NCBI GenBank assembly: GCA_934255105.1
Contig: CAKQNH010000105.1
Location: forward strand, 1-10,034
Origin: an uncultured Pirellulaceae bacterium
Lineage (GTDB): Bacteria > Planctomycetota > Planctomycetia > Pirellulales > Pirellulaceae
Reading direction: 5' to 3'
Length of the DNA stretch: 10,034 nucleotides
Part shown: one piece after another, positions 1-6,075 of the stretch
Layout of the letters: every line of letters begins with the position of its first letter
Position numbering within the stretch: the first letter of the stretch is position 1
Translations under genes and position numbers: made by a program
The notes under the pieces: model-generated
Seen by the model: the letters and a program-made list of their open reading frames with translations, nothing else
The model's database searches: none
What the model was told of the DNA's origin: nothing

Positions 1-854
1 CTGATACTGGAGTAGTAAGCCTGCAAGGCCTGCCTCCGCAAATCGTCGGTCAATGCGTCCTGCTCCTTCTTGTAGCTGGCTAATCCTGCGGCGGGGATGT
101 CAGCTTGATCGGCCTTGATGTCCGGCACGATCCTCATCTCATTTTCCGGATACCAACCAAAGTACGGATCCTTGGGCGCCACGTACGGCGTATGTGGCCG
201 GAAAAACCCTAAGGCAAGGAAGAATGGGCGGTCGGTTCGCGCTGCGCATCGTTCGAGAACCCACTCCGCGTCCTGGGCATTGAGTCCGTCGGTATGAAAT
301 TTGTCGCTCTTGGGTGACGCAAACCAGCTCAACGTGCCTCCGAATTGCCCAGGCGTTAACGAGAATATATTCGGTTCTTCTTCAAGTCGATCAACGCCGG
401 CCGGGTTCAATTCGATCTCCCAGGACGCGGGATCATCGTGCCCATTGGTTCCAATCGATTTTGGAACATTGTAGTGATAGAGCTTTCCTACGCGAGCGGC
501 AAAGTATCCTGACAAGCGAAACGCTTGCGGCATGCTCCATTGGCTGGGAATCGTCTGACGAAATATCTGAGAATTCGCCAGGATCCCCGTGCTGTTGGGA
601 TAAAGTCCCGTCAGTAGCGAATTGCGGCTTGGCCCACACAACGGATAGGAGCAATAGGACCTATTGAATTGCACGCCACGCGCAGCCAACTTATCCAAGT
701 TTGGAGTCTTGGCTTGAGGGTCCTCGTAACAACCTAGATTGTTGTTTAGATCGTCCGAAATGATAAATAATACGTTTGGCCGTTTGTCCGCCGCGTCCAG
801 ACTCGAGGCACAGGAAATTACCGCGAGGAAGAACAAAGAGAGGTATTTGGGCAT
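1..854 (-). CDS. Secreted sulfatase, iduronate-2-sulfatase-like (C-terminus beyond window edge)
   Basis: This is the N-terminal 284 codons of a type I sulfatase, which hydrolyses sulfate esters, probably on sulfated polysaccharides, outside the cytoplasm. The frame is open from the ATG at 854 to base 1. The start is supported by AGGAG seven bases upstream (complement of about 861-865) and by a hydrophobic leader (MPKYLSLFFLAVISC, residues 1-15) typical of an export signal. The metal-binding N-terminal motif is NVLFIISDDLNNN (27-39). The active-site signature is C73-G-P-S-R77 followed by NSLLTG, in which C73 would be converted to formylglycine. Further family-like segments are GYFAARVGKLYH (116-127) and FFLALGFFRPHTPYVAPK (211-228). 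In known relatives the total is about 450-550 residues, so a third or more lies outside. It is divergent from the membrane protein at 1134. The substrate cannot be told from this part. The family call is confident; the iduronate-type subgroup is by resemblance only. Confidence 0.93.
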   Translation of the reverse strand, partial: MPKYLSLFFLAVISCASSLDAADKRPNVLFIISDDLNNNLGCYEDPQAKTPNLDKLAARGVQFNRSYCSYPLCGPSRNSLLTGLYPNSTGILANSQIFRQTIPSQWSMPQAFRLSGYFAARVGKLYHYNVPKSIGTNGHDDPASWEIELNPAGVDRLEEEPNIFSLTPGQFGGTLSWFASPKSDKFHTDGLNAQDAEWVLERCAARTDRPFFLALGFFRPHTPYVAPKDPYFGWYPENEMRIVPDIKADQADIPAAGLASYKKEQDALTDDLRRQALQAYYSSI

Positions 855-1028
855 GCTGAAACTCCTTTCGCGATCCAAGTTGGATCGCAAACGCCTTGGC
901 GGGAATACTGGTTCGAGAATCCGTAACTTGCCAGGCTGGGTCCAGCCCGCATTGCGCCATTCTACACCGAACCCGCCCAAGTTCGTGAACGGTTACCTAT
1001 AATTGCGCTAGCTGCCTAATCGTAGGCT

Positions 1029-1051
1029 CGTAACGAGTACTACGAGTTACG
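1029..1051. promoter_or_regulatory. Palindrome in divergent intergenic region, possible operator
   Basis: The gap between the sulfatase start (854) and the membrane protein start (1134) holds an imperfect palindrome. CGTAAC at 1029 is mirrored by GTTACG at 1046, and the inner positions are partly symmetric. Its place between two divergent genes would suit a regulator site, but there is no regulator gene nearby and the symmetry is modest. Nothing else is evident in 855-1133. Confidence 0.2.
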
Positions 1052-1133
1052 GCAGACCGAAGTAAGCGACTATCGGCCGCGCTCCCACCTTCCAACGAGT
1101 ACCGGCGTGGTTCGGCAAACAGGAGCGAATTGC

Positions 1134-1658
1134 GTGGAACACGCCAACTTCCTCAATGATGCGCAACGTAACCATTTCGACTGGCGAGTGACCAATTGGT
1201 CATCAGCAGTGCGTATCGCACTTGGTCGCAAGGCTCTCTGGTCATTCCGAATTGCCTTTGTCGTCCTTCTCGCACCGACGCTCGTGCTGGCGGCCTACAG
1301 CTTGTATTCGCACCGACCGCCATTGCTGATCTTGGTATTGCTCAGCTTTTGGGGCTTCTGGACAGCCAGTACGAGCCCGACTGGAATCGGATTGATCGCT
1401 AGCATGTTCACGGCAATCATCGGCGTTGTCTTCTCGGTCTTGATGCAAGACCCGTTGCTCGCTTGTTCTTCTGTGCTTCCGGGCGTCACCTGGTTTGGCT
1501 CGTGTGCGATTTTGGGGACGACAGCACAGTTGATTATTGCGGCGGTGTGTTCGTCTGAAGCGTTGTTTCGAATGCTCGTCGATTGTGGTATTCTAAAATT
1601 TATGGCGACTGCCGAATCATCGGACGCACAGGCGACCTCGGCGGATGCTGAATTCTAG
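1134..1658 (+). CDS. Hypothetical membrane protein with four predicted TM helices
   Basis: This is an unrecognised integral membrane protein of 174 residues. I chose the GTG at 1134, not the GTG at 1107, because AGGAG at 1121-1125 lies eight bases in front of it and the upstream codons look unstructured. A hydrophilic N-terminal stretch of about 36 residues comes first. Four hydrophobic segments follow at about 37-58 (AFVVLLAPTLVLAAYSLY), 64-79 (LLILVLLSFWGFWTAS), 85-104 (IGLIASMFTAIIGVVFSVLM) and 119-139 (TWFGSCAILGTTAQLIIAAV), with a short polar tail rich in Ala, Ser and Asp. No catalytic motif or known domain is apparent. It is divergent to the sulfatase and separated from the next gene by about 390 bp, so it appears to be a single transcription unit. 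Hydrophobic patterning makes it credible as a gene; the function is unknown. Confidence 0.6.
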   Translation: MEHANFLNDAQRNHFDWRVTNWSSAVRIALGRKALWSFRIAFVVLLAPTLVLAAYSLYSHRPPLLILVLLSFWGFWTASTSPTGIGLIASMFTAIIGVVFSVLMQDPLLACSSVLPGVTWFGSCAILGTTAQLIIAAVCSSEALFRMLVDCGILKFMATAESSDAQATSADAEF

Positions 1659-2046
1659 CTTTACTCCTCGGCCCTCGTGATTTTGAACTTGAGGAATGGT
1701 CGTGCCAGTCGATGGTCCTCTGCGAATTCACGGATTTGTCAATTGCATTCGGGCCTCGATAGTCGCGGATTGTCCGGTTCGAGAGAAGTAAAGTATTATG
1801 CTATGGGAGAGTTGTCATCATTGGTTCCTGCGCGATGAGGGCTTACTTTGCCACTGGAGCAAAGCTATCGCAACCTCGAAACAAGAGTATTTTCGCGCGA
1901 AATTATGCATTCGTGAGACTGTTAAGCGGCACCAACCGCAAGCACATTCACTATGATGATGAGTAAAGCCGGACGCGTGATGGGATGAACGCAAGCGTGT
2001 TTCGGCCAATAGTACTGAACTGCCTCGGCAGATAGCATTGAACCTA
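1659..2046. other. Gene-poor stretch with a possible 52-codon ORF
   Basis: No recognisable gene lies here. A short ATG frame at 1798-1956 on the plus strand would encode 52 residues rich in His, Cys and Trp near its start (MLWESCHHWFLRDEG). It has only a weak purine stretch upstream and I do not recognise it. A 20-base segment at 1695-1714 repeats part of the 75-residue gene at 2338 and is listed separately. The remainder shows no RNA-like or mobile-element structure that I can support. Confidence 0.35.
1695..1714 (+). repeat. Short duplicate of part of the 2338-2565 gene (copy A)
   Basis: Twenty bases match 2415-2434 with one mismatch (G for A at the tenth base). In the reading frame that the other copy uses, both give MVVPVD. 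The frame here is closed by TGA at 1690-1692 and the similarity fades on both sides, so this looks like a relic of a second copy of the small gene. Confidence 0.45.
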
Positions 2047-2335
2047 ATGGGGCGGCTTTTCAACACTATTCGGCAACTTGTTGCAGAGGACAAATACCTA
2101 GTCGGACTTTACGCTTCCGAACGCTTGGAGGAACGTGGTATTATGGAATGGCAGGCAGGCATCGGCCTTGGTGATGGTGAACTGGATTGTCGAACGCCCG
2201 GACGCCATCCCCAATCCCGCTGTCGAGGTTCGAGAAGTCTTACCAGACGGCACCGAATTCAAAGCTGTTTGGTCACATCTGCGTCAAAGTGGTGTGGCTA
2301 AACTGGTGACAGTGCACTTTTTCGACAGAGGTTAG
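2047..2335 (+). pseudogene. DUF4258-like small protein, frameshifted
   Basis: Two overlapping frames together read as one DUF4258-type protein, a family often seen in toxin-antitoxin-like pairs. Frame 1 from the ATG at 2047 gives GRLFNTIRQLVAEDKY and then ASERLEERGIMEWQ, the typical helical opening. Frame 2 supplies the remainder: IVERPDAIPNPAVEVREVLP, then DGTEFKAVWSHLRQSGVAKL and VTVHFFDRG before TAG at 2333-2335. The two join smoothly if one G of the GG at 2184-2185 is removed, giving GELIVERPD. A single-base insertion there is the simplest reading. The rebuilt protein would be about 95 residues, the usual size for the family. As it stands the product would be truncated or scrambled. The next gene starts 2 bp downstream, consistent with a former two-gene operon. 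The family assignment is from recognition; sequencing error cannot be excluded. Confidence 0.6.
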
Positions 2336-2337
2336 CG

Positions 2338-2565
2338 ATGCGCATAGCTGGAGAGCGAATCAAAAGGACAAAATTGATTCAGACGGACAAGTACGTCGTA
2401 GCGGTTGAGGTTGAAATGGTCGTACCAGTCGATGACCCCACTGAGCCCTGCTACGAATCGGAGACTGTCGAGTTTCTTCGTGACGTCAAGCAATACGCTG
2501 AGCGCGGCGACGTAACTTGGCTCACAAAGCACGGCAGAGTCTATGCAGCCATGGAGTCGGTCTGA
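2338..2565 (+). CDS. Small hypothetical protein, partner of the DUF4258-like gene
   Basis: This is a 75-residue soluble protein that I do not recognise. It starts at ATG 2338, two bases after the stop of the DUF4258-like frame, with AGAGG about six bases upstream, so the two were probably co-translated. The N-terminal half is basic with alternating hydrophobic residues (YVVAVEVEMVVPVDDP) suggesting beta strands. The C-terminal half is likely helical (TVEFLRDVKQYAERGD) and ends WLTKHGRVYAAMESV. There is no helix-turn-helix or zinc-ribbon motif of the kind many DUF4258 partners carry, so an antitoxin role is only a guess from position. Its frame continues open for 52 more codons after TGA at 2563-2565. 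A degenerate duplicate of its central part lies at 1695-1714. Confidence 0.55.
   Translation: MRIAGERIKRTKLIQTDKYVVAVEVEMVVPVDDPTEPCYESETVEFLRDVKQYAERGDVTWLTKHGRVYAAMESV
2415..2434 (+). repeat. Short duplicate inside the 75-residue gene (copy B)
   Basis: This is the partner of 1695-1714, with 19 of 20 bases identical. It lies within an open reading frame and encodes MVVPVD, so this copy is the likely parent. Confidence 0.45.
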
Positions 2566-2780
2566 CCAGTGCTTGCGGCAATTATTGGTTTGCTAGGCCA
2601 GCACGCGAACTGCCTCATTTACACCCTTGTACGAGCCGCTGCGGCGCGTACCCAGGCACTTCCACCAGGATTTGCCTCAACGCTCTGGCTGACAATCACA
2701 GGTAGCGTATACCCATCAGATTGACTTGACTCAGCCTTTCTCCGCATTCATTTGGTGGTGAGAACGGTCGACATTTCCTA
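2566..2780 (+). other. Stretch after the small-gene pair, no confident gene
   Basis: The frame of the preceding gene stays open past its TGA until 2724. It gives a hydrophobic segment (LAAIIGLLGQHANCLIYTLV) and could start at GTG 2569, but there is no ribosome binding site and no family that I recognise. It may be a decayed continuation or chance. The rest, to the start of the inverted repeat, shows nothing. Confidence 0.25.
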
Positions 2781-2915
2781 TCCGTGGCAACTGTATCCAT
2801 TCGCGGTAATTCGCGCTATTCGCGGGCAAAGTAGCACAGCGCCCTGGCCCACGAATCACGCCAATTTGCGCGAATGCCAGTGCTCGCAATGCGCGGTTGC
2901 CGGTCATGCAGGATG
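2781..2915. repeat. Intergenic inverted-repeat element, copy 1
   Basis: This 135-bp element matches 4650-4795 in the same orientation along its length. Its core is an imperfect inverted repeat: left arm 2798-2827 and right arm 2847-2876, with 24 of 30 positions complementary around a 19-bp loop. Each arm is built of roughly 10-bp ATTCGCG-like units. It resembles intergenic repeats of the ATTCGCGnnn type seen in many bacterial genomes. It could form a long hairpin in RNA or a cruciform in DNA. Short ORFs through it on either strand are by-products of the repeat. Confidence 0.8.
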
Positions 2916-3044
2916 ACGGAACGCCCAAGATTGACGCAGACGGAGGGTAACCATCGAATGCACTCGGGGCGGCGGTGGTGCGGTTTGTGAAGTGAAGAGC
3001 GTTCTCCCGCCACTCGGTAATCCCGTCCGTTATTTACAAGGATC

Positions 3045-3863
3045 ATGGGACTTGATGCTGTCGAAATCGTAATGGATGTTGAAGACCACTTCGGCATCAT
3101 TATTCAGGATACGGAGGCTGAGCATGTCCGTACCGTTGCGGACCTCGTAACGCTTATACATGGTCGCATCTCCGTAGCGCACGAAGCGTATTGTCCGACG
3201 CTTCCAGCATTCCTGAGTTTGCGGACAAACGTGCGCGATGTGACCGGCGATAACACATTCCGAATTCGACCGCCACAACGCATCGTCGACCGGCTAACGG
3301 TTTCCCAGCGTCGTCAACTGTGGAATCGGCTTTCCGGTTTGCTTGGTTCGCCGCCCCGTGGTTTGCGCCGCCCACAATTACTCCGAGAAATACTCGGAGC
3401 CTCCGTCGCTACCCTTCTTGGCATCGCCTTGATTACTGCAGTAGCGATCGACATTCGCATTTTGCCCGTGACACTTGCGGTTGCTGCCCTCTGTATTCTC
3501 CTGTTGCACATCGTCACGGTTCCGTTCCGAACGGTCCCTCCGGTAGAATGGGTTACGTTTGGCGACATCACAACTAAAATTGTGGGCGTTACTTCTGCGA
3601 CCAAGCAACTACAGCTTCGCACCGCCGATGATGTCCTTTGCGAACTGCGCCCACTCATTGTGGACGTAGTACGCCGAGGGCAGCCGTTGCTGATCGCGCC
3701 TGAAACCCTTGCGCGTGATACCGCACTCCACCGATCAGGAGACACAGTCCAACGATTCCGTTCAAGACGATCATTATGGCCGCAAACACGGTATCTCGTG
3801 CGACTGTGCTCTCACCCGTTGGAGACTGTAATAATACGGAAACAATCAGTGCCACTGCAATGA
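3045..3863 (+). CDS. Membrane protein with degenerate acyl-carrier-protein domain
   Basis: The protein has 272 residues. Residues 1-43 read as the second half of an acyl carrier protein (MGLDAVEIVMDVEDHFGI, then D-x-EAEHVRTVADLVTLI), starting exactly at the phosphopantetheine-attachment region. The serine of the usual G-L-D-S motif is alanine (A5), so it cannot be loaded. A conserved-looking linker follows (CPTLPAFLSLR at 50-60, RIRPPQRIVDRL at 73-84, RRQLW at 89-93), then two TM segments at about 118-135 and 138-160. After them comes a cytoplasmic tail with TFGDITTKIVG (171-181) and a segment resembling the first helix and loop of an ACP (DDVLCELRPLIVDVV...IAPETLARD, 196-225). From about residue 226 the sequence turns Arg-rich and unlike anything before it, and it overlaps the antisense membrane gene, so the natural end may lie near 3720. 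AAGGA precedes the ATG closely. I have seen similar ACP-like proteins in planctomycetes, but their role is unknown to me. Confidence 0.65.
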   Translation: MGLDAVEIVMDVEDHFGIIIQDTEAEHVRTVADLVTLIHGRISVAHEAYCPTLPAFLSLRTNVRDVTGDNTFRIRPPQRIVDRLTVSQRRQLWNRLSGLLGSPPRGLRRPQLLREILGASVATLLGIALITAVAIDIRILPVTLAVAALCILLLHIVTVPFRTVPPVEWVTFGDITTKIVGVTSATKQLQLRTADDVLCELRPLIVDVVRRGQPLLIAPETLARDTALHRSGDTVQRFRSRRSLWPQTRYLVRLCSHPLETVIIRKQSVPLQ

Positions 3864-3993
3864 TTGTAACGGCGACAGCAAGGAGCACTGAACCGAACGG
3901 CTGACCGATCTTCTGTGCCACTATCTCCGCGAAATGCACTGCTGATGAATTAAAATGGCGGTTCAGTTGCGATCTTGAATTCCGAATCCACAC
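3655..3993 (-). CDS. Putative small membrane protein with two TM helices
   Basis: A GTG-initiated frame encodes 112 residues with two strong hydrophobic stretches: about 39-59 (SVLLAVAVTIIAVALIVSVL) and 68-89 (VFAAIMIVLNGIVGLCLLIGG). A short amphipathic N-terminus (FAEIVAQKIGQPFG) comes first, and the polar tail is short. The hydrophobic pattern is much more protein-like than the opposing plus-strand translation in 3720-3863, which is why I keep it. No clear ribosome binding site precedes GTG 3993, and the frame is open upstream to about 4029, so the start is uncertain. It is convergent with and overlaps the ACP-like gene by about 209 bp. That amount is unusual and suggests one of the two has been extended by a rearrangement. 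The function is unknown. Confidence 0.45.
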   Translation of the reverse strand: MWIRNSRSQLNRHFNSSAVHFAEIVAQKIGQPFGSVLLAVAVTIIAVALIVSVLLQSPTGESTVARDTVFAAIMIVLNGIVGLCLLIGGVRYHAQGFQARSATAALGVLRPQ

Positions 3994-4256
3994 ATCCAGA
4001 CAATGCGATATCGTCCGGATCGAGCACCATCACTGGCGAATCTGATGACAATTCCAACTCATCAAGTATTAATACGGAAAACTCGCCGAACAACTTAGAG
4101 GAAAACACCGTGAGCGGATTGAAGGGCGATTCAGCAGATGGTGAATTAGATGAGAATTCGAAAGCTCGATCTTCGATGACTCGTCGCGACTGGCTTTTAG
4201 AACGGCTGTGGGGACTCGCCTCGGCGAGGGTACGAGAGAGTATCGAATTGTCGTAA
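3975..4256 (+). CDS. Acidic Ser/Asn-rich hypothetical ORF
   Basis: A TTG-initiated frame encodes 93 residues. The first 65 or so are low-complexity and hydrophilic, dominated by Ser, Asn, Asp and Glu, in the manner of a disordered linker. The end is basic and likely helical (MTRRDWLLERLWGLASARVR). There is no ribosome binding site at 3975, and it overlaps the start of the antisense membrane ORF by 19 bp and the EEP fragment by 49 bp. It may be the remains of a linker-containing gene, the front part of something fused by rearrangement, or a chance frame. I recognise no family. Confidence 0.3.
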   Translation: MNSESTHPDNAISSGSSTITGESDDNSNSSSINTENSPNNLEENTVSGLKGDSADGELDENSKARSSMTRRDWLLERLWGLASARVRESIELS

Positions 4257-4639
4257 CCCATCCCTTGCCTCCGGTTGGCGCTAGCGGTTTTGAGGATCGC
4301 AATGAGCACTTGCGGCGTTTGGCCGTCCACATCGCTCAATTTAGATCCCAGCATCCAGGAATTCCGATGATCGTGTTGGGTGACTTGAATTTGACGCCAT
4401 GGTCTCCGCTATTTAGTGATTTGGAGGCCTCCACGGAATTGACGCGAGCCAGGCATGGCTACGGGTTGACGCCAACTTGGTACGCCAAAGTTGGCACCTT
4501 CGCGATGGGATTGGTGCTCGATCATTGTTTGATCAGCGATGAGCTCGAGTGTGTGTCGCACCGTGTAGGGGCTGATATTGGCTCCGATCATCGCGCAGTG
4601 ATCGTTGGATTGTCCGATATAACGCAGCTTCTGAAGTAG
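4208..4639 (+). pseudogene. C-terminal half of an EEP (endonuclease/exonuclease/phosphatase) family protein
   Basis: These 143 residues match the C-terminal half of the EEP fold, the DNase I-like metal-dependent phosphoesterases. Visible motifs are YRIVVTHPLPPVG (12-24, His18), IVLGDLNLTPWSP (55-67, with the catalytic Asp59 and Asn61), LVLDHCLIS (102-110) and GSDHRAVIVGL (125-135, with catalytic Asp127 and His128). The N-terminal half, which carries the Asn and Glu metal ligands and in the related membrane-anchored versions the TM helices, is absent. Upstream in the same frame there are stops at about 4142 and 4151 and nothing EEP-like. Full proteins of this type are usually 250-380 residues. 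The GTG at 4208 merely opens the frame, and there is no ribosome binding site. I infer a 5' truncation near 4200. Without the missing ligands an active enzyme is unlikely. Confidence 0.75.
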
Positions 4640-4649
4640 TCGCCTAGAC

Positions 4650-4795
4650 TCCGTGGGTAACTGCATCCATTCGCGGCAATTCGCGCTATTCGCGGGCGAA
4701 GTCGCACAACGCATGGGCCCACGAATGACGCCAATCTACGCCAATCTACGCGAATGCCAGTGCTCGAAATGCGCGGTCGCCGATCGTGCAGGATG
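4650..4795. repeat. Intergenic inverted-repeat element, copy 2
   Basis: This is a direct-orientation copy of 2781-2915, 146 bp long. The left arm is 4668-4697 and the right arm 4717-4756. The extra length comes mainly from a perfect 10-bp tandem duplication, CCAATCTACG, at 4731-4740 and 4741-4750, in the right arm. The other copy has a single CCAATTTGCG there. It begins 10 bp after the stop of the EEP remnant. Confidence 0.8.
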
Positions 4796-5048
4796 TCGCT
4801 GCCCTATCACCGCTCAATGCGACAACGAGCAATGATTATTGACTGCGTACGTCGGCTCAGCCGTCGACAACGTTCAACGCTGGTATCGCTGGGAATGAAA
4901 TGGCGGATACATGGATACTGGCGAGCAGTTTCCACCAATTTCCTACATCACGGCGAGATCGTGAATGCACCGGCTTCGCCGAGTTGCTGGAATCTGATGA
5001 ATGATGCACCAGAATATTCCGTTGACGGAATAATTCCCTTGAGCTAAT
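4796..5048. other. Stretch between the repeat and the next gene
   Basis: No gene is supported here. One plus-strand frame reads short protein-like pieces (VDNVQRWYRWE, then MDTGEQFPPISYITARS) interrupted by stops. These could be relics of a coding region, but I cannot name it. Confidence 0.25.
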
Positions 5049-5330
5049 ATGCTAAAAGCACGCGGTGCTCTGTTGCCGAAAGATGTCGAGGGGCTACTTG
5101 TCTGTGGGCTTGAGAGAAAGCACGACCGATTCCAGGAGTTTTTGAGGCGGCTTGAGCATGCTTCATGCGCGAGTTCGCATGTCCTCGTCAGCACGCTTGC
5201 CGACTACGTCCGGGCGGTCCGCGGCGACCTGCAGATAATTGTTCGCTTGCAGGACGGCAAGATTCGCAGAGTGCAACTCGAAGATACTCTCGAAGAAAAT
5301 TCTGTTCCTGCTGTCACGTTGCGTCGCTAG
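5049..5330 (+). CDS. Small protein, possible remnant of an XRE-type antitoxin
   Basis: The product has 93 residues. Residues 33-76 (LRRLEHA..., then VLVSTLADYVRAVRGDLQII and VRLQDG) resemble the C-terminal part of XRE-family antitoxins. In those, an RIE/RLE helix is followed by STLRxYVxALGGxLxxxxxFxDG. In the known family a helix-turn-helix of about 50 residues precedes this. Here residues 1-32 (KDVEGLLVCGLERKHDRFQE) do not show a convincing one, so the DNA-binding part may be lost or much diverged. The usual GG in ALGG is RG here. The ribosome binding site is weak. It lies 11 bp upstream of the VOC gene, so the two may share a transcript. No toxin gene is adjacent. The match is by eye and short. 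Confidence 0.4.
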   Translation: MLKARGALLPKDVEGLLVCGLERKHDRFQEFLRRLEHASCASSHVLVSTLADYVRAVRGDLQIIVRLQDGKIRRVQLEDTLEENSVPAVTLRR

Positions 5331-5341
5331 GGATAGAGCCA

Positions 5342-5704
5342 ATGAGTAGAGGCAGCGTCCTTTGTAACTTGATCGTTCTCCGCAGCCGAGACCTCGACCG
5401 TGCGCACTCGTTTTACCGTGCATTGGGACTCAGCTTTGTTCGCCATTCGCACGGCAGTGGCCCTGTTCACCTCGCAAGTGAATCCGAAGGACAGGTTTTC
5501 GAGATTTATCCGCTTGCCGAAAACGCTGCTCCTACGAGCTCAACTAGAGTCGGGTTCTCGGTTCCTTCCGTTGATGCGACATACGCATCACTTCTTACCG
5601 CCGGCGGAACGTCGGTGACTCCGCCCAGGGACTCTCGATGGGGCCGGCGCGCCGTGGTCGTTGATCCCGACGGGCATCGGATCGAACTGACCGGCAGGCT
5701 ATGA
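5342..5704 (+). CDS. VOC family protein (glyoxalase/bleomycin-resistance fold)
   Basis: This is a 120-residue single-domain member of the vicinal oxygen chelate superfamily, small cytoplasmic proteins that dimerise to form a metal-centred cavity and act as isomerases, dioxygenases or resistance proteins. I chose ATG 5342 (MSRGSVLCNLIVLRS) because it follows AGGGATAGAG at the right distance and begins at the first strand; the frame extends further upstream but overlaps the previous gene. Two beta-alpha-beta-beta-beta modules are visible. The first has RDLDRAHSFYRALGLSFV (16-33), VHLASE (42-47) and FEIYPL (53-58). The second has VGFSVPSVDATYASLLTAGG (70-89) and VVVDPDGHRIELTG (105-118). E115 is a standard metal ligand and E54 the matching position. 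The usual first-strand His is replaced (VLRS), so metal binding may be altered. Length is typical. The substrate is unknown. Confidence 0.88.
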   Translation: MSRGSVLCNLIVLRSRDLDRAHSFYRALGLSFVRHSHGSGPVHLASESEGQVFEIYPLAENAAPTSSTRVGFSVPSVDATYASLLTAGGTSVTPPRDSRWGRRAVVVDPDGHRIELTGRL

Positions 5705-5780
5705 GCGGGCGTGATTAGAACGACGCTTCGGCGATTGGAATCTGCAGAACCAGTTACCGTCACTGCACTTGCGCGATTAG

Positions 5781-5915
5781 TACTCCCATCCAATAACTAC
5801 CCGGGTCATTAGTCGGGGTGACAGGACACCAATAGAATTTTTCTGCACTGGTGCCCTCTCGCTACCATCGCACTTAATCGTTGCTGCCGAAGGACTTGCG
5901 ACGACGCCTGCATGA
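5781..5915 (+). pseudogene. Remnant of a serine recombinase C-terminus
   Basis: The frame at 5811-5858 encodes SRGDRTPIEFFCTGAL, which parallels SRGDRTRLELFCSAL at 9959-10003 in the recombinase at the right end of the window; the DNA agrees too, with AGTCGGGG-GACAGGACAC. The frame opens after TAG at 5778-5780 and closes at TGA 5913-5915, with nothing recombinase-like upstream. This is the last scrap of a second copy of the same type of element. The flanks 5705-5780 and 5916-6062 hold no gene that I can see. They include an AGTGACAGGGGGCACT stretch at about 5950-5965, whose ends (AGTG/CACT) can pair. Confidence 0.55.
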
Positions 5916-6075
5916 CGGCTCCACGCTAGCCACCGCTTCCTCATCCGAAAGTGACAGGGGGCACTTCCGAACTCGAACTGCTGCGGTTTCGGGATCGCAA
6001 ACACGACCGCGAAGTGCTTGACTCGCCCACTTTAGGCCACTATAACCAAGTCGTCTTTCATGAGGGGGGATTACC

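Noticed and set aside
691..1002. ORFs on both strands overlapping the sulfatase start and the intergenic region
   Set aside because: They are out of frame with the clear sulfatase coding, lack binding sites and resemble no family.
4653..4835. Cys-rich small ORF through the second repeat
   Set aside because: It is a translation of the inverted-repeat element itself; the first copy does not preserve the frame.
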